Shown here one piece after another: positions 17,995 through 27,714 of a stretch of DNA of 64,000 nt (the first letter of the stretch is position 1; each line of letters starts with the position of its first letter). Where the stretch lies: positions 1,488,001 to 1,552,000 of the forward strand of contig NZ_CP059060.1 of NCBI RefSeq assembly GCF_014217875.1, given 5' to 3'. Made by a program: the position numbers and the translations under genes. This DNA comes from Synechococcus sp. LTW-R. Lineage in GTDB: Bacteria; Cyanobacteriota; Cyanobacteriia; PCC-6307; Cyanobiaceae. Below the pieces are notes generated by a model. The model saw only the letters and a list, made by a program, of their open reading frames with translations. It was not told where the DNA came from and did no database searches.

Positions 17995-19775
17995 TGAACG
18001 AGAACCTGATTTGGGGTTTCAGCCTCAGCGTCAGCGGCCTCCCGCTGCTGCGACGCCTCTTGCAATCAGGTGACATCGACCGTCTGGCTAGCCCGGCCGA
18101 AGGAAGTCATTGGGGCCGGGGAGAGCTGCAGACCCTGCTGGAGGCCAACTGGAGCGCGAGTCGTGCCTTTGTGGCCGTCGGGGCCTGCGGGGCCATCACC
18201 CGACTGATCAGCCCTCAGCTCAAGGACAAAGCCAATGACCCAGCCGTCGTTGTCCTCGATCCCCACGGGCGCTTTGCGATTCCCCTCCTGGGGGGCCACG
18301 GAGCCGGTGGTGAGGCCCTCGCCCAAAGCCTGGCGGCCCGCTGCGAGGGTGAGGCAGTGATCACGGGAGCCGCCCACGGCGAAGGCCGGGTCGCCCTGGA
18401 CAGCTTTGGTCAGGCCTGGGGCTGGAGACGCAACGGAGGCCCCTGGGACAGCCTGATGAAGGCAGCGGCCCGCGGCGAAGCGCTGACCAGCCGACACCTG
18501 GAGGGCAATCCCCATTGGCGAGAGCTGCCGGGCCTCGCCCCAGGGCAAGAGGACTCCGATCCAGGACTCTCGGTGGGCATTCGCGCGGATCAGGGCTGCC
18601 GCTGGCACCCCCCCAGCGTCTGGCTGGGCATGGGCTGCGAGCGCAACACCAGCTTGAGCCTGCTCGAGCGCTGCTGCGACAGCCTGATCGCACGACACCA
18701 GATCGCACCGGAGGCGATCGCCGGCTTGGCCAGTGCCGATCGCAAGGCCGATGAACCAGCGCTGCTGGAGCTGGCTGAACATCGCGGCTGGCCCCTGCGC
18801 TGCTTCAGCGCGGAACGCCTGGCACCGGTCGCGGTGCCCAATCCATCGGCGGTGGTTGCCGCGGAACTGGGGACGGCCAGCGTGGCGGAAGCCTCAGCCC
18901 TGCTCGCGGCCGGCCCCGAGGCGACGCTGCTGGCCGAGAAACAGATCACCCGCGCCGAAGCCGGGGAACAAGGGGCCGCGACCGCCGCTCTGGCCCTGGC
19001 CGCCAGCCAGTGGGCACCCCATCGCGGCCATCTCCATCTGATTGGCAGTGGTCCTGGACGACTGGACCTCCTCACTCCAGACGCCAAAGCAGCCCTTAGC
19101 CAAAGCTGCATCTGGGTTGGTTATGGCCTCTATCTCGATTTGCTGGAACCGCTGCGCCGGCCGGATCAACTGCGCAGTGATGGTCAACTCACGCAGGAAC
19201 GCGAGCGCTGCAAGGAAGCGCTGCGACTGGCCTGCGAAGGCCAGACCGTGTCCCTGATCTCCTCCGGTGACAGCGGCATCTACGGCATGGCAGGCCTGGC
19301 CCTGGAGCTGTGGCTCGAACTGGATCCAGGCGATCGCCCCAGCTTCGACGTGCACCCCGGCCTCTCCGCCCTCCAGGTCGCCGCGGCCCGGGCAGGGGCA
19401 CCCTTGATGCACGACTTCTGCACCATCAGCCTGAGCGACCGGCTGACGCCCTGGGAGGTCATCGAAAAGCGCCTCGAGGCCGCGGCCGCAGGGGACTTTG
19501 TCGTGGCCCTCTACAACCCCCGCTCCAAGGGACGAGATTGGCAGCTGGAGCGGGCTCAACAGCTCCTTCTCAGCGGCAGACCCGAGAACACCCCAGTCGT
19601 TCTGGCTCGCCAACTGGGCCGCCCCGAGGAGCAGGTCAGCCTGCACGTGCTGGGCAGCCTCCCCATCGAGGATGTGGACATGCTCACCCTCGTGCTGGTG
19701 GGCAACAGCAGCAGCCGCGCGGAATCTGGCCGGATGGTCACCCCGCGGGGGTATCCAGGCGCTGAGCTGCAATAA
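17994..19775 (+). CDS. cobJ: CbiG-CobJ fusion: cobalt-precorrin hydrolase / precorrin-3B C17-methyltransferase
   Basis: The 593-residue product joins two corrin-ring enzymes. The N-terminal CbiG-like part (about residues 1-335) contains FVAVGACGAITRLISP and the later GMGCERNT and EKQITRAEAG segments. The C-terminal methyltransferase (about 340-593) contains LIGSGPGRLDLLTPDA, the SAM-binding SSGDSGIYGMAG and DFCTISLSDRLTPW. Together they would open the delta-lactone and methylate C17 during ring contraction. The ATG at 17994 overlaps the lipoprotein stop. The fused arrangement is common in cyanobacteria. No cobalamin riboswitch is apparent upstream. Confidence 0.92.
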   Translation: MNENLIWGFSLSVSGLPLLRRLLQSGDIDRLASPAEGSHWGRGELQTLLEANWSASRAFVAVGACGAITRLISPQLKDKANDPAVVVLDPHGRFAIPLLGGHGAGGEALAQSLAARCEGEAVITGAAHGEGRVALDSFGQAWGWRRNGGPWDSLMKAAARGEALTSRHLEGNPHWRELPGLAPGQEDSDPGLSVGIRADQGCRWHPPSVWLGMGCERNTSLSLLERCCDSLIARHQIAPEAIAGLASADRKADEPALLELAEHRGWPLRCFSAERLAPVAVPNPSAVVAAELGTASVAEASALLAAGPEATLLAEKQITRAEAGEQGAATAALALAASQWAPHRGHLHLIGSGPGRLDLLTPDAKAALSQSCIWVGYGLYLDLLEPLRRPDQLRSDGQLTQERERCKEALRLACEGQTVSLISSGDSGIYGMAGLALELWLELDPGDRPSFDVHPGLSALQVAAARAGAPLMHDFCTISLSDRLTPWEVIEKRLEAAAAGDFVVALYNPRSKGRDWQLERAQQLLLSGRPENTPVVLARQLGRPEEQVSLHVLGSLPIEDVDMLTLVLVGNSSSRAESGRMVTPRGYPGAELQ

Positions 19776-19778
19776 GAA

Positions 19779-19852
19779 TCGGGATGACAGGATTCGAACC
19801 TGCGGCCCCTTCGTCCCGAACGAAGTGCGCTACCAAGCTGCGCTACATCCCG
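19779..19852 (-). tRNA. tRNA-Pro (anticodon CGG)
   Basis: A 74-base cloverleaf reads from 19852 to 19779. Acceptor CGGGATG pairs with CATCCCG, discriminator A. The D-arm is GCGC-AGCTTGGTA-GCGC, the anticodon stem CTTCG/CGAAG encloses TTCGGGA, and a GGTTCGAATCC T-arm follows. The C1-G72 pair is typical of bacterial tRNA-Pro. CCA is not encoded. Confidence 0.97.
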
Positions 19853-19935
19853 ATGGCCGGAGTGTAGGAGATGGCCGCCCAGTCGCTACCTAGAGTCGAC
19901 GGGCTCTCTGGTGCCTTCGGCGCGCTCACGATCCC

Positions 19936-20805
19936 TTGCTGAAACCCGACTGGCTGCGCGTTAAAGCTCCCCAGCGGGAACGCATCGGCGAAGTCGCCGA
20001 TCTGCTGCTGGATCTCAAGCTCAACACCGTTTGCCAGGAAGCCAGCTGCCCCAACATCGGCGAGTGCTTCGCGGGCGGCACGGCGACCTTTTTGATCATG
20101 GGCCCCGGCTGCACCCGGGCCTGCCCCTACTGCGACATCGACTTCGACAAGAGCGTTCGCAGCCTCGATCCCACCGAACCGGACAGGCTGGGGGAGGCCA
20201 CGGCGCGGCTGGGCCTCAAGCATGTCGTGATCACCTCGGTGAATCGCGATGACCTCAGCGATGGCGGGGCCAGCCAATTTGTGGCCTGCATCGAGGCGGT
20301 GCGTCAGCGCTCTCCTCAAACAACGATCGAGCTGCTCATCCCCGATTTCTGCGGGGACTGGAACGCCCTGGCCACGGTCATGGCCGCCGGCCCCGATGTG
20401 CTGAACCACAACATCGAGACCGTGCCGAGGCTCTACAAGAAAGCGCGGCCCCAGGGGATCTATGAGCGCTCCCTGGAACTGCTCTTGCAGGTGCGGGAGC
20501 GGTGGCCCAAGGCCTACAGCAAATCGGGCCTGATGGTCGGCCTGGGGGAAACCGACGAGGAGGTCATGGAGACCCTGATGGATCTGCGCGAGCACCGGGT
20601 CGACATCGTCACCATCGGCCAGTACCTCTCTCCAGGTCCAAAGCACCTGCCGGTGGATCGCTTTGTCACCCCCGAGCAGTTCGAGAGGTTCCGCACCCAC
20701 GGCGAGCAGGAGTTGGGCTTCCTGCAGGTCGTCAGCACGCCCCTCACCCGCAGCAGCTATCACGCCGGTGAGGTGCAGCGCCTGATGCAGCTTCACCCGC
20801 GTTAG
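19936..20805 (+). CDS. lipA: Lipoyl synthase
   Basis: LipA is a radical SAM enzyme that inserts two sulfur atoms into octanoyl chains on the E2 and GcvH proteins. The 289-residue product has the auxiliary-cluster motif [12 protein letters not shown] (Cys about 33, 38, 44) and the radical SAM motif CTRACPYC (about 59-66), followed by [11 protein letters not shown] and VGLGETDEE. Start assignment is uncertain: the frame opens with a TTG at 19936, since no ATG or GTG lies in frame upstream near a Shine-Dalgarno sequence. It ends overlapping the last bases of a convergent small gene. Two lipA copies are common in cyanobacteria. Confidence 0.96.
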   Translation: MLKPDWLRVKAPQRERIGEVADLLLDLKLNTVCQEASCPNIGECFAGGTATFLIMGPGCTRACPYCDIDFDKSVRSLDPTEPDRLGEATARLGLKHVVITSVNRDDLSDGGASQFVACIEAVRQRSPQTTIELLIPDFCGDWNALATVMAAGPDVLNHNIETVPRLYKKARPQGIYERSLELLLQVRERWPKAYSKSGLMVGLGETDEEVMETLMDLREHRVDIVTIGQYLSPGPKHLPVDRFVTPEQFERFRTHGEQELGFLQVVSTPLTRSSYHAGEVQRLMQLHPR

Positions 20806-20987
20806 GGCTGGGGCTCGAGCAGAAATTCAGCTTCCATGGCTTGGGCTTCAGGGCCGTCGCCGAGGGCATCCAAGCGCTGATTAACCAGGCTCACCGGAGC
20901 ATCCAAGCGAACGCAGTGTTCGAGCAATGCCAGGGTCATCTGGCGAGCGAAGAGCTGCTGGAAGGGTTGGGCGAACTCAGGAGGCAT
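20802..20987 (-). CDS. Small hypothetical protein
   Basis: A 61-residue product beginning [20 protein letters not shown], with [20 protein letters not shown] in the middle and an acidic end ([11 protein letters not shown]). The pattern is helical and protein-like. No membrane segment or metal motif is seen, and I do not recognise the family. Its 3' end overlaps the lipA stop by 4 bases, convergently. It is on the same strand as glutamate synthase and lies 134 bases downstream of that stop codon. Confidence 0.55.
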   Translation of the reverse strand: MPPEFAQPFQQLFARQMTLALLEHCVRLDAPVSLVNQRLDALGDGPEAQAMEAEFLLEPQP

Positions 20988-21050
20988 GGCTCCGTTGCGG
21001 GTGCCCGAACGCTATTGAGACTCTCCCGTTCGGGCGGTCGGGCGAGCCGA

Positions 21051-21081
21051 ACCAGGGGGTGGGGTGAGCCGACCCCCTGGT
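21051..21081. repeat. 10-bp perfect inverted repeat downstream of glutamate synthase
   Basis: ACCAGGGGGT (21051-21060) and ACCCCCTGGT (21072-21081) are exact reverse complements around an 11-base loop. There is no T run on either side, so it is not a classic intrinsic terminator. It lies 41 bases beyond the gltB/glsF stop and may act as a transcript-end stabiliser or Rho-related pause. Confidence 0.6.
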
Positions 21082-21121
21082 GCAACAACCGAACGGAACG
21101 GGCGGTGAACCGGCAGCTGCC

Positions 21122-24100
21122 TTAGGCGGCCACCGCCTCCCGCTTAGCCAAGCCGACATTGGCCTTCTCGCTGGGGGGGACCAGCACCTTGAAGCGGGGC
21201 TTCCAGCTCGACCAATCCGCAAGGATCGCCGCGCCCTTGGTGCTGCCCGTGGCGGCGACATGAGCCTCCAGCAAGGGCTTGAGTAGGGCCTCCTGCTCGG
21301 GGGTGCTCAGGGCACAGATCTCGACGATCTCGGGATTGACCCGATCGCGCAGACCACCGGTCTCATCCAGAACGAAGGTGACCCCTCCGGTCATGCCGGC
21401 ACCCACATTGCGGCCGGTGCTGCCCAGCACCACGACCACACCGCCCGTCATGTACTCGCAGCAGTGATCGCCGGCACCTTCCACGACGGTCTTGGCACCA
21501 CTGTTGCGAACAGCGAAGCGTTCGCCGGCGCGGCCGAGGGCGAAGAGCTCGCCGCCGGTGGCGCCATAGAGGCACGTGTTCCCGAGGATCACCTGCGAAC
21601 CGGGGTCATTGCCGCCCGCCGGGGGAACGACGGTGAGGCGACCACCGTTAATGCCCTTGCCGACGTAGTCGTTGGCTTCGCCCACCAGGCGCACATTCAT
21701 GCCTTGAACGGTGAAGGCGCCGAAGCTTTGACCAGCGGCGCCCTCATAGGTGAGGTCGAGCTGGCCCTTGAAGCCGGTGTTGCCATGGCGGGCCGCAATC
21801 TCACCGCCGAGACGGGCGCAGACACTGCGATCGGTGTTGATGATCGGCAGGGTGCGGGCCAGCTGGCCGTGGTTCTCGATGGACGCCATCAGTTCGGCGT
21901 CCGCCAGCAGCTGGTCCTCCAGGATCACGCCGTTGCCGTGGGCGACCTCGGCGTGGCGCAACCAGGCGCGGTCAGCCGCCTGAGGGATGGGATCCAGCAG
22001 GCAAGAGAGGTCGAGGGCGTTCGTTTTGGCCAACTGCACAGCGCGGGGCTTGAGCAGATCCGTGCGGCCGATCAGGTCGTCCAGGCGAGCTACGCCGAGG
22101 ACACTCATCAGCTGACGCACCTCCTCCGCGACGAACAGGAAGAAGTTGACCACCTGCTCCGGCAGACCGGTGAAGCGCTTGCGCAGGGCTTCTTTCTGGG
22201 TGGCCACCCCGACCGGGCAGTTATTGGTGTGGCAAACGCGGGCCATGATGCAGCCCTCGGCGATCATCGCGATCGAACCGAAGCCGTATTCCTCGGCACC
22301 CAGCAGAGCCGCAATCACGACGTCCCAACCGGTCTTGAGGCCGCCGTCGGCCCGCAGCAGGACGCGATCGCGAAGGCCGTTCTCGAGCAGGGCCCGGTGC
22401 ACCTCGGTCAGGCCGAGTTCCCAGGGGCCGCCGGCGTGCTTGATCGAGCTCAGGGGCGAAGCGCCGGTGCCGCCGTCATGGCCAGAGATCTGGATGACGT
22501 CCGCGTTGGCCTTGGCCACACCAGCCGCGATCGTGCCGATGCCGATCTCGGCCACCAGCTTCACGCTCACCTTGGCGGCGGGGTGCACCTGGTGCAGGTC
22601 ATGGATGAGCTGCGCGAGGTCCTCGATCGAATAGATGTCGTGGTGGGGCGGAGGTGAGATCAACGCCACCCCAGGCTTGCTGTTGCGCAACCAAGCGATG
22701 TAGGGGTCGACCTTTGGACCCGGGAGCTGGCCACCTTCACCGGGCTTGGCGCCCTGGGCGACCTTGATCTCGAGCTGCTTGCCACTGCGCAGGTATTCCG
22801 GGGTGACCCCGAAGCGACCCGAGGCGATCTGCTTAATCGCCGAGCAGGCCGTGTCGCCATTGCGGAGGCCCTTGATCGAGGGCAGGGTGGCCGAGAGGCC
22901 CTCCGCATTCACATCGCCCAGAACGTTGAAGCGGGCCGGATCCTCACCGCCCTCACCGCTGTTGCTCTTGCCGCCGATGCGGTTCATGGCCACCGCGAGC
23001 ACCTCGTGGGCTTCGCGGGAGAGGGCACCCAGGCTCATGCCGCCGGTGCAGAAGCGCTCACAGATGCTCTCAATGCTCTCGACCTGGTCGAGGGGCAAGG
23101 GCGTCGCGGCAGGCTGCAGTTCGAGCAAGTCCCGCAGGGCCGTCACCGGACGGTTCTCCACCAGGGTCTTGTAGGTGGAGAAATGGTCGTAACCAGGGCC
23201 CTGCTTGATCGCGGCGTGGAGCGCCTTGGTCATCTCCGGGCTGTTGAGGTGGTACTCACCACCCGTGCGGTACTGCACGAAGCCCATGAACTCGAGCTTG
23301 GTGCGGTTCAGCTCTGGGAAAGCCTTGGCATGGAAGGTAAGAGTCTCACTCGCCAATTCCTCCAGGCTCAGGCCGGCCACCCGACTGGTGGTGCCCTTGA
23401 AGGCGCGCTCAATCAGATCCGCACCAACACCGATCGCCTCAAAGATTTGGGCGCCGTGATAGCTGGCGAGCAGGGAAATGCCTATCTTGGAGAGAATCTT
23501 GCGCAGACCGTCCTCCAGGGCCTTGCGCACATTGGCTTGGACCTGATCCGGAGTGAGGGCCGGCAACTTGCCGCGCTCGATCAGTTTCTGGGTCTTGGGA
23601 TGGGCCAGCCAATGGCGGGTGGTCTCCCAGGTCAGCCAGGGGCAGACCGCGCTGGCGCCGTAGCCAATCAGACAGGCCAGATGGTGGGTGCTCCAGCACT
23701 GGGCGGTCTCGGCCACCAGGGAGGTCTGCAGCCGCAGCCCCTGCTTCAAGAGGTGGTGGTGAACCGCGCCAACCGCCAGCAACGGCGGGATGTAGGAGGT
23801 GGTGGCCGTGATGCCGCGGTCGGAGAGAACCAGGATCTCACTGCCGTTGCGCACGGCGGCTTCCGCGTCGCTGCAGAGCTGGGACAGGGCCGCCTCCAGA
23901 CCCGCCGGTCCACCGCTGATCGGCATCAGGGTCGAGAGGGTGCGGCTGGCAATGCCCTGTTGGGTGGCAGCCGCCAGCTCGGCCTCATTGAGGATCGGGC
24001 TCTTGAGGTGCAGGACCGCTGCCGCTGAGGCATCCGGCTTGAGCGGAGAACCCCGCTTGCCCAGATGCATCTCCAGGCTCATCACCAACTTCTCCCTCAG

Positions 24101-25705
24101 GGGATCAATCGGCGGGTTCGTGACCTGGGCGAAGCGCTGCTTGAAGTAGTCGTAGAGCAGGTGGGGCTTATCGGAGAGCACCGCCAAGGGGATGTCATCA
24201 CCCATGCAGTACGTGGGCTCCTTGGCTGCACCCGCCATGTCCTCGATCACCAGATCGAAGTCCTCGGCGGTGAAGCCGAAGGCGGTTTGCTGCTGCAGCA
24301 GCTCAAGATCCGCCAGCTGACGCTCCTGGGTCCAGGGCAAGTCGCCCAAGCTGCGGCGATGCTCCGCGAGCCACTGGCTGTAGGGGTGACGGGATGCCAC
24401 CTCCTGCTTCACATCCCAGTTGTGGAGCAGACGGCCCTTCTCAAGGTCGACCGCCAACATCTGGCCAGGGCCGAGGCGCCCCTTCTCGATGATCCGGCTC
24501 TCCTCGAGCTCCACCACGCCGGTTTCGGAGCCCATCACCACGAAACCGTCGCTGGTGATGCAGTAGCGGGCAGGGCGCAGACCGTTGCGGTCCAGGGTGG
24601 CGCCAACGCTGCGGCCATCGGCAAAAACCAGCAGGGCTGGTCCATCCCAGGGTTCCTGGGTGCAGGCCGAATACTCGTAGAAGGCGGTGACCTCGGGCTT
24701 ATCGGCCAGGGCCGGCTGATCGCGGAAGGCCTCCGGCACCAGGGTGAGCAGGCTCTCGGTGATCGGGCGGCCGCTGCGGACCAGCAACTCCAGGGTGGCG
24801 TCGAGGTTGGCGGAGTCGCTGAAGGCGGAATTCACCACCGGCTTGAGATCAGCGGCGTCATCGCCCCAGACCGCATCAAGATCCGCTTCGGCCGCACGGG
24901 CCCAGTTGAGGTTCCCGAGCAGGGTGTTGATCTCGCCGTTGTGGCCGAGCAGCCGCATCGGCTGGGCCAGCGGCCAGCGGGGCAGGGTGTTCGTGCTGAA
25001 GCGGCGGTGGTAGACCGCGAAGCTCACCGCGAAACGCTCATCGCGGAGGTCGCCATAGAAGGCGGAGAGGACCTCCGAGCGGACCATGCCCTTGTAGACA
25101 ACGGTCCGCCCACTCAGGGAGGCGAAGTAGAGGTCGCTTGGGGCCTGGCCCCAGACACTGCGAGCACGGTCACCACAACGGCGGCGCAGACGGAACAGCA
25201 GCGCCTCGAGGGCATCGCCATCGCAGTCGGCGCTGAGCAACCACTGCTCAATCACCGGAGCGGTTCCGCGGGCCAGAGGGCCTAAAACGCTGGAATCGAC
25301 GGGAACGGCGCGCCAACCCAGGCTGCGTAGCCCCAGGGCCTGGGCTTCCTCATCGCAAAAGGCTTTGGCCTGATCGCGCTTGCCGGCCTCGGCGGGCAAA
25401 AACACCATGCCCAAGCCACGGGTGGCCGTGGATGCAGCGGCGGCCTCTGGCCAGACCGCCTCGAGATACGACCAAGGGATGCCGCACAGCACGCCGGCAC
25501 CATCGCCGGAGTCACCATCGCCGCCGCAGCCACCGCGGTGCTCCATGCAGTCCAGGCCGCGCAGGGCCTGCTTCAACACCCAATGGCTGGTTGCACCCTT
25601 GAGGTTCGCCAGAAAGCCGACGCCACAGGCGTCCTTCTCGCCAGCCACCTCGAGCGGAGCGGGGCTGTCGCAATGGGGCCAAACAGGACGAGAAGACAGC
25701 GGCAT
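21122..25705 (-). CDS. gltB: Glutamate synthase, large subunit (ferredoxin-dependent type likely)
   Basis: Glutamate synthase converts glutamine and 2-oxoglutarate to two glutamates, the second step of ammonium assimilation. The 1527-residue product has a short propeptide of 26 residues before the catalytic Cys27 (DACGVGFLANLKG), the amidotransferase domain to about residue 420, an FMN-binding TIM barrel with GSMSLGALSREAHE-like GGMSLGALSREAHE, and a 3Fe-4S signature in ARVCHTNNCPVGVATQ. A GXGXG beta-helix domain ends the protein. No small NADPH subunit is adjacent, and the length fits cyanobacterial ferredoxin-dependent GlsF; that assignment is inferred. Divergent from the phosphodiester-glycosidase gene. 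Confidence 0.95.
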   Translation of the reverse strand: MPLSSRPVWPHCDSPAPLEVAGEKDACGVGFLANLKGATSHWVLKQALRGLDCMEHRGGCGGDGDSGDGAGVLCGIPWSYLEAVWPEAAAASTATRGLGMVFLPAEAGKRDQAKAFCDEEAQALGLRSLGWRAVPVDSSVLGPLARGTAPVIEQWLLSADCDGDALEALLFRLRRRCGDRARSVWGQAPSDLYFASLSGRTVVYKGMVRSEVLSAFYGDLRDERFAVSFAVYHRRFSTNTLPRWPLAQPMRLLGHNGEINTLLGNLNWARAAEADLDAVWGDDAADLKPVVNSAFSDSANLDATLELLVRSGRPITESLLTLVPEAFRDQPALADKPEVTAFYEYSACTQEPWDGPALLVFADGRSVGATLDRNGLRPARYCITSDGFVVMGSETGVVELEESRIIEKGRLGPGQMLAVDLEKGRLLHNWDVKQEVASRHPYSQWLAEHRRSLGDLPWTQERQLADLELLQQQTAFGFTAEDFDLVIEDMAGAAKEPTYCMGDDIPLAVLSDKPHLLYDYFKQRFAQVTNPPIDPLREKLVMSLEMHLGKRGSPLKPDASAAAVLHLKSPILNEAELAAATQQGIASRTLSTLMPISGGPAGLEAALSQLCSDAEAAVRNGSEILVLSDRGITATTSYIPPLLAVGAVHHHLLKQGLRLQTSLVAETAQCWSTHHLACLIGYGASAVCPWLTWETTRHWLAHPKTQKLIERGKLPALTPDQVQANVRKALEDGLRKILSKIGISLLASYHGAQIFEAIGVGADLIERAFKGTTSRVAGLSLEELASETLTFHAKAFPELNRTKLEFMGFVQYRTGGEYHLNSPEMTKALHAAIKQGPGYDHFSTYKTLVENRPVTALRDLLELQPAATPLPLDQVESIESICERFCTGGMSLGALSREAHEVLAVAMNRIGGKSNSGEGGEDPARFNVLGDVNAEGLSATLPSIKGLRNGDTACSAIKQIASGRFGVTPEYLRSGKQLEIKVAQGAKPGEGGQLPGPKVDPYIAWLRNSKPGVALISPPPHHDIYSIEDLAQLIHDLHQVHPAAKVSVKLVAEIGIGTIAAGVAKANADVIQISGHDGGTGASPLSSIKHAGGPWELGLTEVHRALLENGLRDRVLLRADGGLKTGWDVVIAALLGAEEYGFGSIAMIAEGCIMARVCHTNNCPVGVATQKEALRKRFTGLPEQVVNFFLFVAEEVRQLMSVLGVARLDDLIGRTDLLKPRAVQLAKTNALDLSCLLDPIPQAADRAWLRHAEVAHGNGVILEDQLLADAELMASIENHGQLARTLPIINTDRSVCARLGGEIAARHGNTGFKGQLDLTYEGAAGQSFGAFTVQGMNVRLVGEANDYVGKGINGGRLTVVPPAGGNDPGSQVILGNTCLYGATGGELFALGRAGERFAVRNSGAKTVVEGAGDHCCEYMTGGVVVVLGSTGRNVGAGMTGGVTFVLDETGGLRDRVNPEIVEICALSTPEQEALLKPLLEAHVAATGSTKGAAILADWSSWKPRFKVLVPPSEKANVGLAKREAVAA

Positions 25706-25928
25706 AGCCCAGCGACAACAGGTCTATCGGTAGTAACGAAGCAGCCGGGTCGACGGCCTGGTCTGAAGGCCTTCAGTCCCACCGAACCGAACGGAAGGCG
25801 ACGAATCGCCCTAAACCTCGGTCCCGCTGCCAACTTCTTAATCTAAAAGCTGGACCACCTGCAACTCAAGGAAGTGCTGGCGGACGGGCGCAAGCTCGCT
25901 AGCGTTTCTGGACTCAGCGGGCTGCTTC

Positions 25929-27683
25929 ATGGCTTTCGCGCCCGTTCTGGCAGCCCTCCATCCAGGGATCCCCCTGCTCCCGCCGCCGCCGCTTCCCGCC
26001 GAGGAACGGCCGATTCGCCAGGCGGAAGGATCCCTGATTCGATCCAACGGGCTGAGCCAACCGGCCCGTTGGCGCATCGAGCGGGGCGAGCTCTGGCTCA
26101 CCCTCGAATTCCTCGAGCAGCAACTCGGGGTCCAGCGCTCCAGAGGCGAGAGAGGGGGCCTGCAGCTGGAGTGGTTTGGCAGCGAAATCAACCTGTCCTC
26201 GAGGCGGCAACAGTCCCTCGGGGATGAGGTCGCCGTTCCGGTCTCAGACCTGATGCGCCGGATTGGTGTCCGCTTCGCGCCCTTTGGGAAAAACGAACTG
26301 AGCCTGGAGCTACCCGCCGGACCGCTTCAGGCGGTCCGCGCCCGGGACAACGGCATCAGCGGCAAACGGGTGGTGCTGGACCTCGGCGCCCCAGCCCTGG
26401 TGCGCAGCGACGATGGCGAACTGGCCATCAGCACTGAGACCAGCCGTGAGCAGCGGCAGCAACTGTCGCGGCTGGGTCTGAATCCCCGCCAAGACCAGGG
26501 CTGGTTGCGACTGAAAGCAGAAGGGGAACGCCTCACCCTGGGACGCCCCTGGCGCCTGGTGCTCGATCTGCCCAGCGACACCGCCCTCAAAAGCCTCAAT
26601 CGGCCGAGCAGCAACAGCCCAAACGCCGCGCTGGCGGCGCTGCAACGCCAGGGATTGGTGCTCAATCGCAGGGTGGGGCGCATCGGCAACCGCCAGGTCC
26701 TGATCAACAGCGTCCAACTCGATCCCCGCCGGGTCCCCGTCGATCTCCGCCCCCTGAACCGCGCCAGCGGGATGAAGGGCCTGAGCAGCCTCAGTCAGCT
26801 GGCCCGCAACAAATCCGCCCTGATCGCGATTAATGGAGGGTTCTTCAACCGCGTCAACCGGCTTCCCTTAGGGGCGCTCAAGGACAACGGACAGTGGCTC
26901 TCGGGGCCAATCCTCAACCGGGGGGCCGTGGGCTGGGGCGATGGCGAGCTACCGCAATTCGATCGCCTACGGCTTCAGGAAATCGTGGTCGATCAACGCC
27001 AACAACGCTGGGCGCTCTCGAGCCTCAACAGCGGCTATGTCCAGAAGGGCGTGGCGCGTTACACCGAAGCCTGGGGACCGCGCTACCAACCCTTGACCGG
27101 AAAAGAGCAGGGCTTCGTGGTCCGCGATGGCGTCGTCCAACAGCGCATCGAGGCCATTCCCCAGCCCGGTGTGCCGCTGCGCGCCGGGGACATGCTCCTG
27201 GTCACCCGGGGCGGCATCAAGGCCGACTGGCAGCCAGGGGAACGTCTGGTGATCAGCAGCCGCTCAACGTCCGTGGTCGGCGACAAGCCCTATGTGGTGG
27301 GCGGCGGGCCGCTGCTGCTGCGCTCGGGACTGGTGGCCCTCAATGGCCAGGCGGAAGGCTTCAGCCCGGGATTCATCCGCCAGGGGGCGCCGCGCACCGT
27401 GATCGCGAGCGATGGACGGCAGCTCTGGCTGATCACCCTGCAAGGGGTCAACAACGCCGGGCCGACCTTGATGGAGACCGCCTTATTGCTGAAGCAACAG
27501 GGTCTCAAGGAGGCCTTGAACCTCGACGGAGGCAGCTCAACGGGCCTGGTCCTTGCGGACGTGCAGACCGTGAAAGGTCGCGGGATTGCCGGATCAGTCC
27601 ACAACGGCATTGGTCTGATTCCCCGCGTCCCGATGCCGATGCCGAACCGCCCACCCGCACGGCTGGCCTCAAGCCCGCCCTGA
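25929..27683 (+). CDS. Phosphodiester glycosidase family (NAGPA-like) exported protein
   Basis: The 584-residue product has an N-terminal hydrophobic/proline-rich segment (MAFAPVLAALHPGIPLLPPP) that could be a weak signal or anchor. It is followed by a domain of about 200 residues of unclear type and a C-terminal NAGPA-like catalytic domain (about 285-570). Typical motifs are ALIAINGGFFNR, RTVIASDGRQLWLI and LNLDGGSSTGLV. Related proteins remove sugar phosphodiesters or act in exopolysaccharide handling; the substrate here is unknown. It is divergent from glutamate synthase with about 220 bases between. An IscA-like gene starts 31 bases downstream on the same strand. Confidence 0.8.
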   Translation: MAFAPVLAALHPGIPLLPPPPLPAEERPIRQAEGSLIRSNGLSQPARWRIERGELWLTLEFLEQQLGVQRSRGERGGLQLEWFGSEINLSSRRQQSLGDEVAVPVSDLMRRIGVRFAPFGKNELSLELPAGPLQAVRARDNGISGKRVVLDLGAPALVRSDDGELAISTETSREQRQQLSRLGLNPRQDQGWLRLKAEGERLTLGRPWRLVLDLPSDTALKSLNRPSSNSPNAALAALQRQGLVLNRRVGRIGNRQVLINSVQLDPRRVPVDLRPLNRASGMKGLSSLSQLARNKSALIAINGGFFNRVNRLPLGALKDNGQWLSGPILNRGAVGWGDGELPQFDRLRLQEIVVDQRQQRWALSSLNSGYVQKGVARYTEAWGPRYQPLTGKEQGFVVRDGVVQQRIEAIPQPGVPLRAGDMLLVTRGGIKADWQPGERLVISSRSTSVVGDKPYVVGGGPLLLRSGLVALNGQAEGFSPGFIRQGAPRTVIASDGRQLWLITLQGVNNAGPTLMETALLLKQQGLKEALNLDGGSSTGLVLADVQTVKGRGIAGSVHNGIGLIPRVPMPMPNRPPARLASSPP

Positions 27684-27714
27684 CACACTGGACCGACCCA
27701 GCCATTCATTTGCC

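Noticed and set aside
25706-25928. Gap between glutamate synthase and the phosphodiester-glycosidase gene checked for a riboswitch or small RNA
   Set aside because: No recognisable riboswitch core, terminator or conserved hairpin was found; treated as a divergent promoter region.
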